Shown: positions 1 through 7,603 of the stretch, piece by piece
Layout of the letters: every line of letters starts with the position of its first letter
Position numbering within the stretch: the stretch's first letter is position 1
The notes under the pieces: generated by a model
What the model was told of the DNA's origin: nothing
The model's database searches: none
The model's input: the letters and a program-made list of their open reading frames with translations, nothing else
Assembly (NCBI GenBank): GCA_020635235.1
Contig: JACKAF010000004.1
Coordinates: forward strand, 310,001-374,000
Length of the DNA stretch: 64,000 bases
From: Pseudobdellovibrionaceae bacterium
Lineage (GTDB): Bacteria; Bdellovibrionota; FAC87; UBA2466; JACKAF01
Direction: 5' to 3'
Made by a program: the position numbers and the translations under genes

Positions 1-1
1 G

Positions 2-2044
2 GATCTCAAAGCGGAAGTTGAGAAGGACGGCAAAAAGTTTGAGGCCCGCCTGGTGGGCGTCGGCGAAAAGAAAGTCGCCTCTGGTAAGGATTTTGACGAA
101 AAGACTGGCCTGCTTCTCAAGACGAGCGATGTTCTTCTTGTGGATGAGGCCCGCGCCAAGGGCCTAGTGGAAGCGGTCAAGAGTACGCCGTGGCAAGTGA
201 CCAAAGTCGAAGAAAAAATGGTCACCGCGCGCCCGTCTCCTCCTTTTATTACATCGACTCTGCAGCAGGAGGCGAACCGCAAGCTGAATCTTTCTGCCCG
301 AGATACGATGCGTGTGGCGCAGACTTTATACGAGCAAGGGTTGATCACCTATATGCGTACCGATTCCCCCAACCTCAGCAAAGAGGCCTTGGCGGGCTCG
401 CGCAAAGCCGTGGAACAGCTTTTTGGCAAAGAGTTCCTCTCGGATGAACCGCGCCAGTTTTCAGCGAAATCCAAGTCAGCCCAAGAAGCGCACGAAGCGA
501 TTCGTCCCGCGGGTGAGGATTTTGTAACTCCTGCCGAAAGCGGTCTAGCGGGGAAAGAAAAAGCTCTCTATGAACTGATTTGGAAGCGCACGGTGGCTTC
601 TCAAATGGCAGATGCCAAAAAGCTTTCGATGAGCATTCGTCTGCAGGCCGGTGAGTCCATTTTTGCTGCTTCCGGCATGAAAATCGCGTTTCCGGGTTTC
701 CTAAGAGCGTATGTCGAGGGCAGCGATTCGCCGGATGCAGAACTCGAACAACGTGAAGTGATTTTGCCAGAACTGAACGAAGGGGACGCCGTTAAGCCGG
801 TCACTGTGGAAGCCCTCGCGCACGAAACCAAGCCGCCCGCGAGATTTACGGAAGCCTCTTTGGTCCAACGTTTGGAAAAAGAAGGCATTGGTCGTCCCTC
901 CACTTACGCCAGCATCATTGGAACCATCCAGGAGCGCGGCTACGTGAAACGACAGGGCAACGCGCTCAGTCCCACCTTTACCGGCATGGCAGTAGTTCAG
1001 CTGCTGGAGCGGCATTTCTCTGAGCTTGTCGACTACAATTTTACTTCCCAAATGGAGCGCTCCTTAGATGAAATCGCTCAAGGGGAGAGGGAATGGTTGC
1101 CCTACCTTACGAATTTTTATCTTGGCGACAAGGGACTTTTGGAGCAGGTCCAGAAAAAAGAAAAGAAGATTGATCCCGATGAGTCTCGCCAGGTTGATCT
1201 CTTGGATTTGAAAGATATCAGTCTTCGGGTGGGACGTTTTGGAGCCTACCTTGTTAAGGACGGAAACGGCGGCGAATCTGTCCGAGCGTCGATCCCTGAA
1301 GATCTGGCTCCTGCCGATCTGACGGAAGAGATGCTGACAGAAATCCTAGAGGCTTCCGAGAAGGGCCCGCAGTCGCTTGGCAAAGACCCAGAGACTGGCA
1401 AAGATATTTTCTGTTTATTAGGCCGCTACGGACCCTACGTGCAGCTCGGCGAAATGATCCCGGACGGGCCTAAACCAAAACGGGCGAGCGTCCCCAAGGG
1501 CATGGACTACCGTCAATTGACCTTGCCTCAGGCACAAAAACTTTTGAGTTTGCCCAGAGAACTTGGCAAACACCCGGATACCGGCGAGATGATCGTCGCC
1601 AACAACGGCCGCTTCGGACCGTATGTCGTACACCAGCGAGATTTTCGTTCTTTGAAAAAAACGGATGATGTTTATACCGTTGATTTAACGCGGGCTTTGG
1701 AGATACTTGCCGAACCCAAACGAGGACGGGGCGGGGCCAAACTGATTCGAGAAGTTGGCGTTCACCCGGACACGGAAAAAGGGATTTATCTCTACGAAGG
1801 CAAGTACGGCGTCTACATCAAGTACCGTTCTAAGAACATTGGTCTTCCCAAGGATACCAAGCACGAAACTCTGACTTTGGAGCAGGCCTTGGAGCTAATT
1901 GAAGGGGGCAGCAAGGCCAAGGGTGGTAAGCCCGACAACATGGTGAAGAAGACGGTCAAAGCGAAGCGTGCTGCAAAAAAGAAAAAGAAGAGCTCGGCGG
2001 CCGCAGGCGCCGACAACTCGACCGAAGTCGATTCTCAAAACTAG
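2..2044 (+). CDS. topA: DNA topoisomerase I, C-terminal part (5' end outside window)
   Basis: Type IA topoisomerase, which relaxes negative supercoils through a 5'-phosphotyrosine intermediate. The reading frame is open from base 2, so the N-terminal Toprim domain lies left of the window; an internal GTG at 53 is not the real start. The segment GLITYMRTDS carries the catalytic tyrosine, followed by the IGRPSTYASI block typical of the family. From about 1200 on there are four short C-terminal topoisomerase repeats, recognisable as GRFGAYL, GRYGPYV, GRFGPYV and GKYGVYI, and then a lysine/alanine-rich basic tail. No zinc-finger cysteines are seen; the repeat type replaces them, as in many non-enteric bacteria. 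The stop codon directly abuts the stop of the convergent hydrolase gene. Identification is secure. Confidence 0.97.
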   Translation, partial: DLKAEVEKDGKKFEARLVGVGEKKVASGKDFDEKTGLLLKTSDVLLVDEARAKGLVEAVKSTPWQVTKVEEKMVTARPSPPFITSTLQQEANRKLNLSARDTMRVAQTLYEQGLITYMRTDSPNLSKEALAGSRKAVEQLFGKEFLSDEPRQFSAKSKSAQEAHEAIRPAGEDFVTPAESGLAGKEKALYELIWKRTVASQMADAKKLSMSIRLQAGESIFAASGMKIAFPGFLRAYVEGSDSPDAELEQREVILPELNEGDAVKPVTVEALAHETKPPARFTEASLVQRLEKEGIGRPSTYASIIGTIQERGYVKRQGNALSPTFTGMAVVQLLERHFSELVDYNFTSQMERSLDEIAQGEREWLPYLTNFYLGDKGLLEQVQKKEKKIDPDESRQVDLLDLKDISLRVGRFGAYLVKDGNGGESVRASIPEDLAPADLTEEMLTEILEASEKGPQSLGKDPETGKDIFCLLGRYGPYVQLGEMIPDGPKPKRASVPKGMDYRQLTLPQAQKLLSLPRELGKHPDTGEMIVANNGRFGPYVVHQRDFRSLKKTDDVYTVDLTRALEILAEPKRGRGGAKLIREVGVHPDTEKGIYLYEGKYGVYIKYRSKNIGLPKDTKHETLTLEQALELIEGGSKAKGGKPDNMVKKTVKAKRAAKKKKKSSAAAGADNSTEVDSQN

Positions 2045-2929
2045 TTAGAGTTTCCAGTCTATTAGCGCTGGTTTGAGATCCACCGCCGCGTATCTACCTT
2101 TGCTATCTAACTCTACGTTCGAAGCCACAGTTGCGGGATCGTGTGTGAAATAAAGCAGCCAACGGTTTGGGACTGCCTCCTCGTAGAGCTGCAGTTTTTC
2201 CTCAATAAGCCTCTCTGGAAAACGGTCGTAGCCCATGGTGATGGGCAGTGGTACCCAGGCAGCTCCCGGCACCAAATCACCACAAAAAACTACCGTCGAG
2301 TTCGCCCCACGGATGCAGCAATGCATCTGGCCCGGAGTGTGGCCCGAGGAAAAGAAAAAAAAGATTTCTTTTGGAAGACGAGCGTCCTCAGTTTTCTCAA
2401 TGACTAGCAGGCGACCCGAGCTCTGTAACTTTTCTGCTAGTCCAGGAACAAAGGAGGCGCGATCGCGCACGTGGGGATTTAGCGCCCGCTCCAGGGCTTG
2501 TGCCCCAACTACGTAACGTGCATTGGGGAAAAGTAGGTCTGCTGCTCCGGATTTTTGCGAGGCCTCGAAGCTTGGTAAGAGACCACCCGCGTGATCAAAA
2601 TGCAGATGCGAGAGAATGACGATATCGATCTGCTCCTGGTTTATTCCGGCAGCCTTTAACGAGTCGAGTAGCACGTTGCGATCACGCGGTTCCACCCCGA
2701 AGCGATCGGAAAGCTTTGGATCCATGAAGGCACCGATCCCGGTCTCGCAAAGCACCCAAAGATCCCCAATTCGTGCCAGCAGGCCGCGGCACGCAAGCTC
2801 GATACGGCCACGTTCGTCGGGAGGACACCAATTTTGCCAAAGAGCACGCGGTGCATTCCCAAACATCGCCCCGCCGTCTAGCCACTGACGATTCCCTTCC
2901 ACGCTCCATAAGTGCACGGCTTCAGGCAT
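2045..2929 (-). CDS. Metallo-beta-lactamase-fold hydrolase
   Basis: A 294-residue MBL-fold protein. The metal-binding signature HLHFDHAGG lies near residue 105, a second histidine region (SSGHTPGQMH) near residue 195, and FCGDLVPGA supplies the bridging aspartate. The closest broad group is quorum-quenching lactonase/MBL hydrolases; the substrate cannot be read from the sequence. There is no signal peptide, so it is probably cytoplasmic. Its ATG overlaps the end of the exonuclease III gene by 8 nt, which implies co-transcription and translational coupling. The stop is immediately next to the topA stop on the other strand. Confidence 0.88.
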   Translation of the reverse strand: MPEAVHLWSVEGNRQWLDGGAMFGNAPRALWQNWCPPDERGRIELACRGLLARIGDLWVLCETGIGAFMDPKLSDRFGVEPRDRNVLLDSLKAAGINQEQIDIVILSHLHFDHAGGLLPSFEASQKSGAADLLFPNARYVVGAQALERALNPHVRDRASFVPGLAEKLQSSGRLLVIEKTEDARLPKEIFFFFSSGHTPGQMHCCIRGANSTVVFCGDLVPGAAWVPLPITMGYDRFPERLIEEKLQLYEEAVPNRWLLYFTHDPATVASNVELDSKGRYAAVDLKPALIDWKL

Positions 2930-3695
2930 TCAAGCTCCAGTCATAGTCAACGATGAGGGGAGCGTGGTCAGAGAATTTCTTTTTACGGTAAATCTGTACT
3001 TTCTGAATCCGATTCCGCAGAGTGGGCGAGACGATTTGGTAATCAATTCGCCACCCGACGTTGTTTTCGTAGGCGCGGCCGCGGTTTGACCACCAAGTGT
3101 ACTCGTCCGCTTTTTGATTGAGCACACGAAAAGCGTCTACAAACTTCTCCGGCTCAAGGAGCCGATCCATCCAGGCACGCTCTTCAGGTAAAAATCCTGA
3201 GTTTTTCTGATTGGAACGCCAGTTCTTAATATCGATCTGTTTGTGGGCGATATTGAAGTCACCGCAAAAAACTACCGGGGTTTTCGGTAGCTTTTCCATC
3301 CGTTTGTCGAACGCTTCTAAAAACCGGTACTTTGCCTGTTGGCGAGGTTCTCCTGAGGATCCGGAAGGAAAATAGACCGAAGCCACGCTAAGATTGGCGA
3401 AATCCAATTGGAGATAGCGGCCTTCTCCATCAAGTTCTGCGTGATCAAGACCCGTTCGAACGTTTTTTGGCCGGTGTTGGCTAAGAACGGCCACCCCGCT
3501 ATAGCCTGGCTTTGTGGCAGGGTGATAGAAAGCGTGGAAGCGTTTCTGTTTTTGAAGTAGTTCCGGCAGGTCTTCCTCGCGGGATCGAATTTCCTGCAAA
3601 CAGATGACATCGGCTTTCTGTCTGAGAAGCCAAGGCCAAAAGCCTTTATTAAAAGCGGATCGCAAGCCATTTACGTTGCAACTCAAAATGCGCAT
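2922..3695 (-). CDS. xthA: Exodeoxyribonuclease III (AP endonuclease)
   Basis: ExoIII-type AP endonuclease of base excision repair, 257 residues. Conserved blocks are present in order: MRILSCNVNGLRS, the metal ligand motif ICLQEIRS, YSGVAVLS, VFCGDFNIAH, the RIDYQIVS region and the C-terminal SDHAPLIVDYDW. I place the start at the ATG before RILSCNVNG, because the extra 19 codons upstream match nothing in the family. It follows the flap endonuclease gene after a 34-nt gap on the same strand and overlaps the next gene, so DNA repair genes appear grouped here. Confidence 0.95.
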   Translation of the reverse strand: MRILSCNVNGLRSAFNKGFWPWLLRQKADVICLQEIRSREEDLPELLQKQKRFHAFYHPATKPGYSGVAVLSQHRPKNVRTGLDHAELDGEGRYLQLDFANLSVASVYFPSGSSGEPRQQAKYRFLEAFDKRMEKLPKTPVVFCGDFNIAHKQIDIKNWRSNQKNSGFLPEERAWMDRLLEPEKFVDAFRVLNQKADEYTWWSNRGRAYENNVGWRIDYQIVSPTLRNRIQKVQIYRKKKFSDHAPLIVDYDWSLNA

Positions 3696-3729
3696 GATGC
3701 TTATACATAGCAGACGTATGTGGCCGAGA

Positions 3730-4602
3730 TCAACTTGCGGAAAATCCGGCACGGTGGAGGTTAGGATCCCCCAGCTCTTCGCAAAAGGCCTTCCAAGAGC
3801 TCGTGTGAGGGCCCTCCCACTTCAGATCGGCGAGAGTTTCTCGAAGTGGGACATCAGTTCGCAGCGTGGCCAACTTTTTATAAAGCGAGGCCTCTTTGCG
3901 CTCCTTATTTAGAGATTCAGCAAGACGGCCGGCGCCCCGGACTTTCGCTTTCCATTGCTCAGGATCGGGAGGGATATTTTCCAGGTGCGTGTAGCACGCC
4001 AGAAGCGTACTCGCGGATTTGGCGCCCCAGCCGGGGATTCCCGGAATACCGTCTGCCGTATCGCCCGTAAGTCCTAGATAGTCCGGGATGCTAACGGGGC
4101 TAACTCCGAACTTCTTTTGAACCCCTTTTTCATCCAGAAATTTATGCCGCATCCGGTCCCAGCAGACCACACGAACTCCGGAAACACATTGGGCCAGATC
4201 TTTGTCTGGAGAACAAAGAAAGACGCGCGTGACATTGCGACTCGCCGCGAACTTGTGTGCTCCGGTAGCAAGGGCGTCGTCGGCTTCAAACTTGCGCATT
4301 CCCCAGACGGGAATACCCAGCGCCTGCACCCCTTTTTCTGCGATAGGAAATTGCGCGTAGAGTAAGGGATCAATGCCTTCTCCGGTTTTGTATCCAGAAA
4401 ACAGTTGGTTGCGAAAAGACTCTATGACCGTATCAAAGGCGCAGGCCACGTGTGACACATCGGGATCTTTGAGAAGCAGGAGTAAGCTTCGTAAGAGACT
4501 CCGTACCGCCGCTCGTTCCTGTCCCTGCGGGTCCTTATACGATGGCGCCCCATAATACGCTCGGAAGAGTTCGAATGTTCCATCAACAAGGTGTATCTGC
4601 AT
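3730..4602 (-). CDS. 5'-3' exonuclease / flap endonuclease-like protein
   Basis: A 290-residue stand-alone homologue of the 5' nuclease domain of DNA polymerase I. Seen: VDGTFELFRAYYG at the N-terminus, acidic metal-binding residues in FEADDALA and CSPDKDLAQ, and the helix-hairpin-helix motif LTGDTADGIPGIPGWGAKSA. It should remove flaps or RNA primers. The ATG is at the position expected for the family, yet it directly follows the U-tract of a terminator-like hairpin (4603-4635) and has no Shine-Dalgarno. Translation therefore needs readthrough transcripts or an unusual initiation mode. It heads the run flap endonuclease, xthA, MBL hydrolase. Confidence 0.9.
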   Translation of the reverse strand: MQIHLVDGTFELFRAYYGAPSYKDPQGQERAAVRSLLRSLLLLLKDPDVSHVACAFDTVIESFRNQLFSGYKTGEGIDPLLYAQFPIAEKGVQALGIPVWGMRKFEADDALATGAHKFAASRNVTRVFLCSPDKDLAQCVSGVRVVCWDRMRHKFLDEKGVQKKFGVSPVSIPDYLGLTGDTADGIPGIPGWGAKSASTLLACYTHLENIPPDPEQWKAKVRGAGRLAESLNKERKEASLYKKLATLRTDVPLRETLADLKWEGPHTSSWKAFCEELGDPNLHRAGFSAS

Positions 4603-4637
4603 AAAAAAAAGGCCCGCCTCTTTTGAGGCGAGCCTTT
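4603..4637 (-). terminator. Rho-independent terminator of the 4657-5367 gene
   Basis: On the minus strand an 11-bp stem (arms 4625-4635 and 4610-4620, one G-U pair) with loop AAAA is followed by eight T. It lies 20 nt after the stop of the secreted protein gene. The T-run ends exactly at the ATG of the next gene, so it could also act as an attenuator for the exonuclease gene. Confidence 0.9.
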
Positions 4638-4656
4638 AATGGAACTACCACACGCT

Positions 4657-5367
4657 TTAATTTTGCGCGACCAGAATCCGTTCACCGCCGCGGGTGATAA
4701 GATAGATCTGGTATGTGGGGTTGTAGCCCACTTTCACTTTTTCGCTAACGAAGTTTTGCGTTGGCAAGTGAGGCTGCAGTTCACCATGGACGGTATCGCG
4801 ACCACCCAAGATTGCCTCATAGCCAATCGCGCCGCGTCCGTAAACGGTGCACTCAACGTGCGATTTCGGCGTGAAGAAATTTCCACCGGTCTTCACCGAG
4901 CAAGAAGCAGTCAGCGGTGTTGGCTGGTTTTGCAATGCACGAGCCAACTGATTTAGCTCAAATTGAACGCGCTGGAAACTTGCCCGAAGTTGCGGGTTCG
5001 CAAACGGCAAACGCTCCAAAGAACGCCCAAGTTCGCTTACGGCGTACTCTACGTCGCTGAGAGATCCGGCCACGTGGTGCTCTGGAGTTCCGTTCTTGAG
5101 CGGGCGCAGAATCACTCGATGTACGGTCCGGCTTGCGACCGCTGATTCATCACTGAGCCTATCCAGGGCTTCTACCGCCCGCGGGTGCGCGGCCGAGTCC
5201 GCTTGAAACAGTGCCTCGTTTGAAAAATTCATTAATGCGGCTTCGGTATCAAGCGCGTTTTTCAAAGCTCCTTGGCCGTGCGGGCCATGTGGGCCACCCG
5301 GTCCGGGTTGCGCGTTTCCGATTGTAGCCAAACTTAGAACAACTAGAGATAAGAGTAGGTTTTTCAT
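4657..5367 (-). CDS. Secreted protein of unknown function
   Basis: 236 residues with a clear Sec signal peptide (MKNLLLSLVVLSLATIGNA, cleavage before QPG) and then a short Gly/Pro/His-rich stretch. The remainder is mixed helical (residues about 35-150), followed by a small domain with a few cysteines and many beta-type residues, ending in the ITRGGERILVAQN region. I recognise no family. It has its own strong terminator and a 224-nt upstream gap, so it is probably monocistronic. Probably periplasmic. Confidence 0.75.
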   Translation of the reverse strand: MKNLLLSLVVLSLATIGNAQPGPGGPHGPHGQGALKNALDTEAALMNFSNEALFQADSAAHPRAVEALDRLSDESAVASRTVHRVILRPLKNGTPEHHVAGSLSDVEYAVSELGRSLERLPFANPQLRASFQRVQFELNQLARALQNQPTPLTASCSVKTGGNFFTPKSHVECTVYGRGAIGYEAILGGRDTVHGELQPHLPTQNFVSEKVKVGYNPTYQIYLITRGGERILVAQN

Positions 5368-5591
5368 TTTGCCCCCTAAAGAGAATCACCTTGGCAATGG
5401 CTATTACAAAGAGTGTGCCAGCCGTGCAACACTAGAAAGAACGCGTGGCGTCACTTGAAATGTTTGGGGAAAATGGTTTTTGCCAATGGATAGGCTGAAG
5501 CCGAAAGGAAATCTAAATTGATACCAGTTCCGTTTTGGAACTCATTTTTGGTCCTTTTCTTTCGCAACTGGATTGCGCTATAGGTGAATCT

Positions 5592-6044
5592 ATGAAGAAA
5601 GCTTGTTTTGCAGCCGGTTGTTTCTGGGGAGTTGAGGCAGAGTTTCGAAAAATTCCGGGCGTGGTGAACGCCACGTGTGGGTACACAGGCGGACACGCGC
5701 AAGCGCCCACCTACAAACAGGTGTGTTCAGGTACGACCGGACACGCTGAGGCCGTTGAGCTGGAGTATGATCCGCAGCTAGTTAGCTACGATCAGCTGCT
5801 TCAGGCATTTTGGGAGATGCACGATCCGACAACGAAGGATCGTCAGGGGCCTGACGTCGGTACTCAGTACCGATCTGCCATTTTCTTTTATGACTCAGAA
5901 CAAGAAGCGGAGGCGCGTGCCTCGATGGAAGAAGTTCAGAAAAAGTTATCAGCTCCCATCGTGACGCTTCTTGTGCCTGCCGCACCGTTTTACCGCGCTG
6001 AAGACTACCACCAGGAGTACTTTGCCAAGCAGTGCCGTTTGTAG
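5592..6044 (+). CDS. msrA: Peptide-methionine (S)-S-oxide reductase
   Basis: MsrA repairs oxidised methionine (S epimer). It has 150 residues with the catalytic cysteine in AAGCFWGVEAEF, GYTGGHA, the GHAEAVELEYDP block, PTTKDRQGPDVGTQYRSAIF and the C-terminal EDYHQEYF. I chose the ATG at 5592, which has AGGTGA upstream and puts GCFWG near residue 9 as usual; a longer frame from 5535 is not conserved. The upstream 224 nt hold no other gene. It ends 3 nt from the convergent anti-sigma gene. Confidence 0.96.
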   Translation: MKKACFAAGCFWGVEAEFRKIPGVVNATCGYTGGHAQAPTYKQVCSGTTGHAEAVELEYDPQLVSYDQLLQAFWEMHDPTTKDRQGPDVGTQYRSAIFFYDSEQEAEARASMEEVQKKLSAPIVTLLVPAAPFYRAEDYHQEYFAKQCRL

Positions 6045-6047
6045 CGC

Positions 6048-6374
6048 TTAGGGGTTTACGAGGTACGCCCACTCGCCGATAGCTTCGTCGATTTCGCCCT
6101 GATAAAGGCTTTCCATGGTTTCGACCAAGTAAGTTTCCACCGGAACCTCGTTAGGGGGGGAAGGCCGCCCGGTCCAAAGTACCACCATCAAAGCAGCTGC
6201 CATTGTGGCCGGAACAAGCAAACGCACGCCGGGAAAACTGAGCCAGTGGGGTTGGCGGATACGGTTTTCGATGGCTCGCCACTCTTCTGAGGGAGCGACA
6301 GGTGCTGTCGGTTGGTTCTCCCTCAGAAATCGGTCTAGTTGTTTTTCTTCTTCTGGATTTAGTTTTTCACTCAT
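6048..6374 (-). CDS. Putative anti-sigma factor (single-pass membrane protein)
   Basis: A 108-residue protein with an acidic cytoplasmic N-terminus (about 45 residues), one transmembrane helix around VRLLVPATMAAALMVVLW, and about 40 residues outside. It overlaps the ECF sigma gene upstream by 8 nt, the usual arrangement for a cognate anti-sigma factor. There is no zinc-binding HxxxCxxC motif, so it is not a classical ZAS protein. The assignment rests on position and topology rather than sequence family. Confidence 0.72.
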   Translation of the reverse strand: MSEKLNPEEEKQLDRFLRENQPTAPVAPSEEWRAIENRIRQPHWLSFPGVRLLVPATMAAALMVVLWTGRPSPPNEVPVETYLVETMESLYQGEIDEAIGEWAYLVNP

Positions 6375-6894
6375 ATTTCACCCCCTGCGCTTGCAGGAAT
6401 GTGTGAAGTTGCTTTCTTGCAAAATGGAGGCGCGACTTCACCGTGCCGACTGGAACGGCCGTGACGTTTGCGACTTCGTCCAGACTTAGACCCTCCATGC
6501 AGTGGAGGACGAGGACGGAGCGGTGATCGGGGCTCAGCCTCAAAAGACCCTTGCAAAGCCATTCGGTGTCCGTCGTCTCGATGCTGCCCGCCATGGACTC
6601 CTTGAACGGGAGTGGGGCTGGACGACGTTTTCTCAAGAGATCCATCGCATGGTTAAAGGTGATGCGGTAGATCCACGTCTTATGGTTGGAAGCTCCTTGA
6701 AAGCTTTGCAGCCCCTTCCAGATCTTCACAAACACCTCTTGGACAGCGTCGTCTAACTCGTCAGCACCACACAATTTGAAAAGAAGCGAACGGACCAAAC
6801 CCGCGTAATTGTCATACAAGTGACGAAAAGCGGGGTGGTCCTGTTCTAGCTTCATTGGTTGGTTCAGCGTCCATTTTGCGAGGAGCTGATTCAT
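6367..6894 (-). CDS. ECF-type RNA polymerase sigma factor
   Basis: A 175-residue sigma-70 family protein with only regions 2 and 4. Region 2 spans about residues 25-90 (DELDDAVQEVFVKIWKGL, TWIYRITFNHAMDLLRK). Region 4 spans about 115-168 (LSPDHRSVLVLHCMEGLS, then VPVGTVKSRLHFARKQL, the helix-turn-helix). Its ATG overlaps the stop of the Spy-like gene by one base (TAATG) and its end overlaps the anti-sigma gene, so the three genes form one operon. A promoter of ECF type in front of the operon suggests autoregulation. Confidence 0.93.
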   Translation of the reverse strand: MNQLLAKWTLNQPMKLEQDHPAFRHLYDNYAGLVRSLLFKLCGADELDDAVQEVFVKIWKGLQSFQGASNHKTWIYRITFNHAMDLLRKRRPAPLPFKESMAGSIETTDTEWLCKGLLRLSPDHRSVLVLHCMEGLSLDEVANVTAVPVGTVKSRLHFARKQLHTFLQAQGVKYE

Positions 6895-7361
6895 TAATCC
6901 TCCGGAGAGAATTCCTCCATGTCCTGAATGCGTTCGCGTAGGTGTTCGATTTTTTCAGTTACCTTCTCCGCAAGTTTCGTCCTTTGTTCGGGGGTCAGAA
7001 TCTTGCGTATCTCCAAGGTTTCCTCGAAGTGCGAGCGCTGCATTTCGTTGCGGTACCCGTTGAGTACCTCAAAAGCCTTGCGGATATCCGCATCCGTGGC
7101 TTTGGGATCCTTCATTTTCTCAAACATGGCTTTGCGCGCACCCTTCATTTTCTCCCGTATCGCTTTGGATTTTTCGCGGTTGGTTTTGCGCAGGGCTTGG
7201 ACTTTTTCACGCTGTTCTTTGGTGAGATCCAATTCTTTTAACATGCGGTGGTGACCGCCACCAAAACCGCCGCCTTTGTGGCCACCCTTGCCGCGCGCCT
7301 CTGCGTGCGACACGGCCAGAGCGAAAACCAGAGCCATACTAAGTAGTAATTTGGATTGCAT
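6894..7361 (-). CDS. Spy/CpxP-like periplasmic protein
   Basis: 155 residues: signal peptide MQSKLLLSMALVFALAVSHA, then a Gly/His/Lys-rich segment (GGHKGGGFGGGHH) and a highly charged helical body with two LTxxQ-type motifs, LTKEQREKV near residue 50 and LTPEQRTKL near 128. This pattern belongs to the Spy/CpxP/ZraP superfamily of periplasmic chaperones and metal or envelope-stress sensors. It precedes an ECF sigma/anti-sigma pair and could be the periplasmic sensor of that system, as CnrX is for CnrYH; that role is inference. The Shine-Dalgarno AAGGAGG is strong. Confidence 0.85.
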   Translation of the reverse strand: MQSKLLLSMALVFALAVSHAEARGKGGHKGGGFGGGHHRMLKELDLTKEQREKVQALRKTNREKSKAIREKMKGARKAMFEKMKDPKATDADIRKAFEVLNGYRNEMQRSHFEETLEIRKILTPEQRTKLAEKVTEKIEHLRERIQDMEEFSPED

Positions 7362-7386
7362 AGAGTCCTCCTTATTTCTGTCTATT

Positions 7387-7414
7387 TAGACGTCCGGCCC
7401 CTGCCAGAGGTTCA
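7387..7414 (-). promoter_or_regulatory. Candidate ECF sigma promoter of the spy-sigma-anti-sigma operon
   Basis: On the minus strand TGAACC (7409-7414), 16 nt, then CGTCTA (7387-7392). This resembles ECF promoters of the TGAAAC-N16-CGTC type. Transcription would start near 7380, about 20 nt before the ATG of the Spy-like gene. Similarity by eye only. Confidence 0.55.
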
Positions 7415-7507
7415 CCCGCGCCTGATTTTTTTTAGGAATTCTGTAAAACCCCGAAAATAGGGATGTTTTAATGTTAATTCGCTGAATTGGGCGACGCAAG
7501 CCGTAGG

Positions 7508-7536
7508 TTGACTAAGCCGCCGAAGGTGGATAATTT
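7508..7536 (+). promoter_or_regulatory. Candidate sigma-70 promoter of the flavodoxin fusion gene
   Basis: TTGACT (7508-7513), 17-nt spacer, TAATTT (7531-7536). It lies inside a longer upstream reading frame that begins with TTG at 7487, and so favours the ATG at 7604 as the real start. Confidence 0.5.
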
Positions 7537-7603
7537 GTTGCCCCATGCGAGCAGTGCACGTTTTTGGGAATATTTTCGGCAGCTTTGGGCGTCTAGAGTA
7601 ACC

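Noticed and set aside
53..55. GTG as start of topA
   Set aside because: Frame is open to the left edge and the sequence there (EARLVGVGEKK) is typical topA; the gene is truncated by the window.
1813..2016. Hydrophobic minus-strand frame opposite the end of topA
   Set aside because: It is the mirror of the Lys/Ala-rich tail of TopA; composition explains it.
5526..5542. Small hairpin AGTTCC/GGAACT before msrA followed by T-rich DNA
   Set aside because: Only 6 bp, and no plus-strand gene upstream needs a terminator; could be chance.
7487..7603. N-terminal extension of the flavodoxin fusion from TTG 7487
   Set aside because: The best promoter match (7508-7536) lies inside it, and no Shine-Dalgarno precedes the TTG; not excluded completely.
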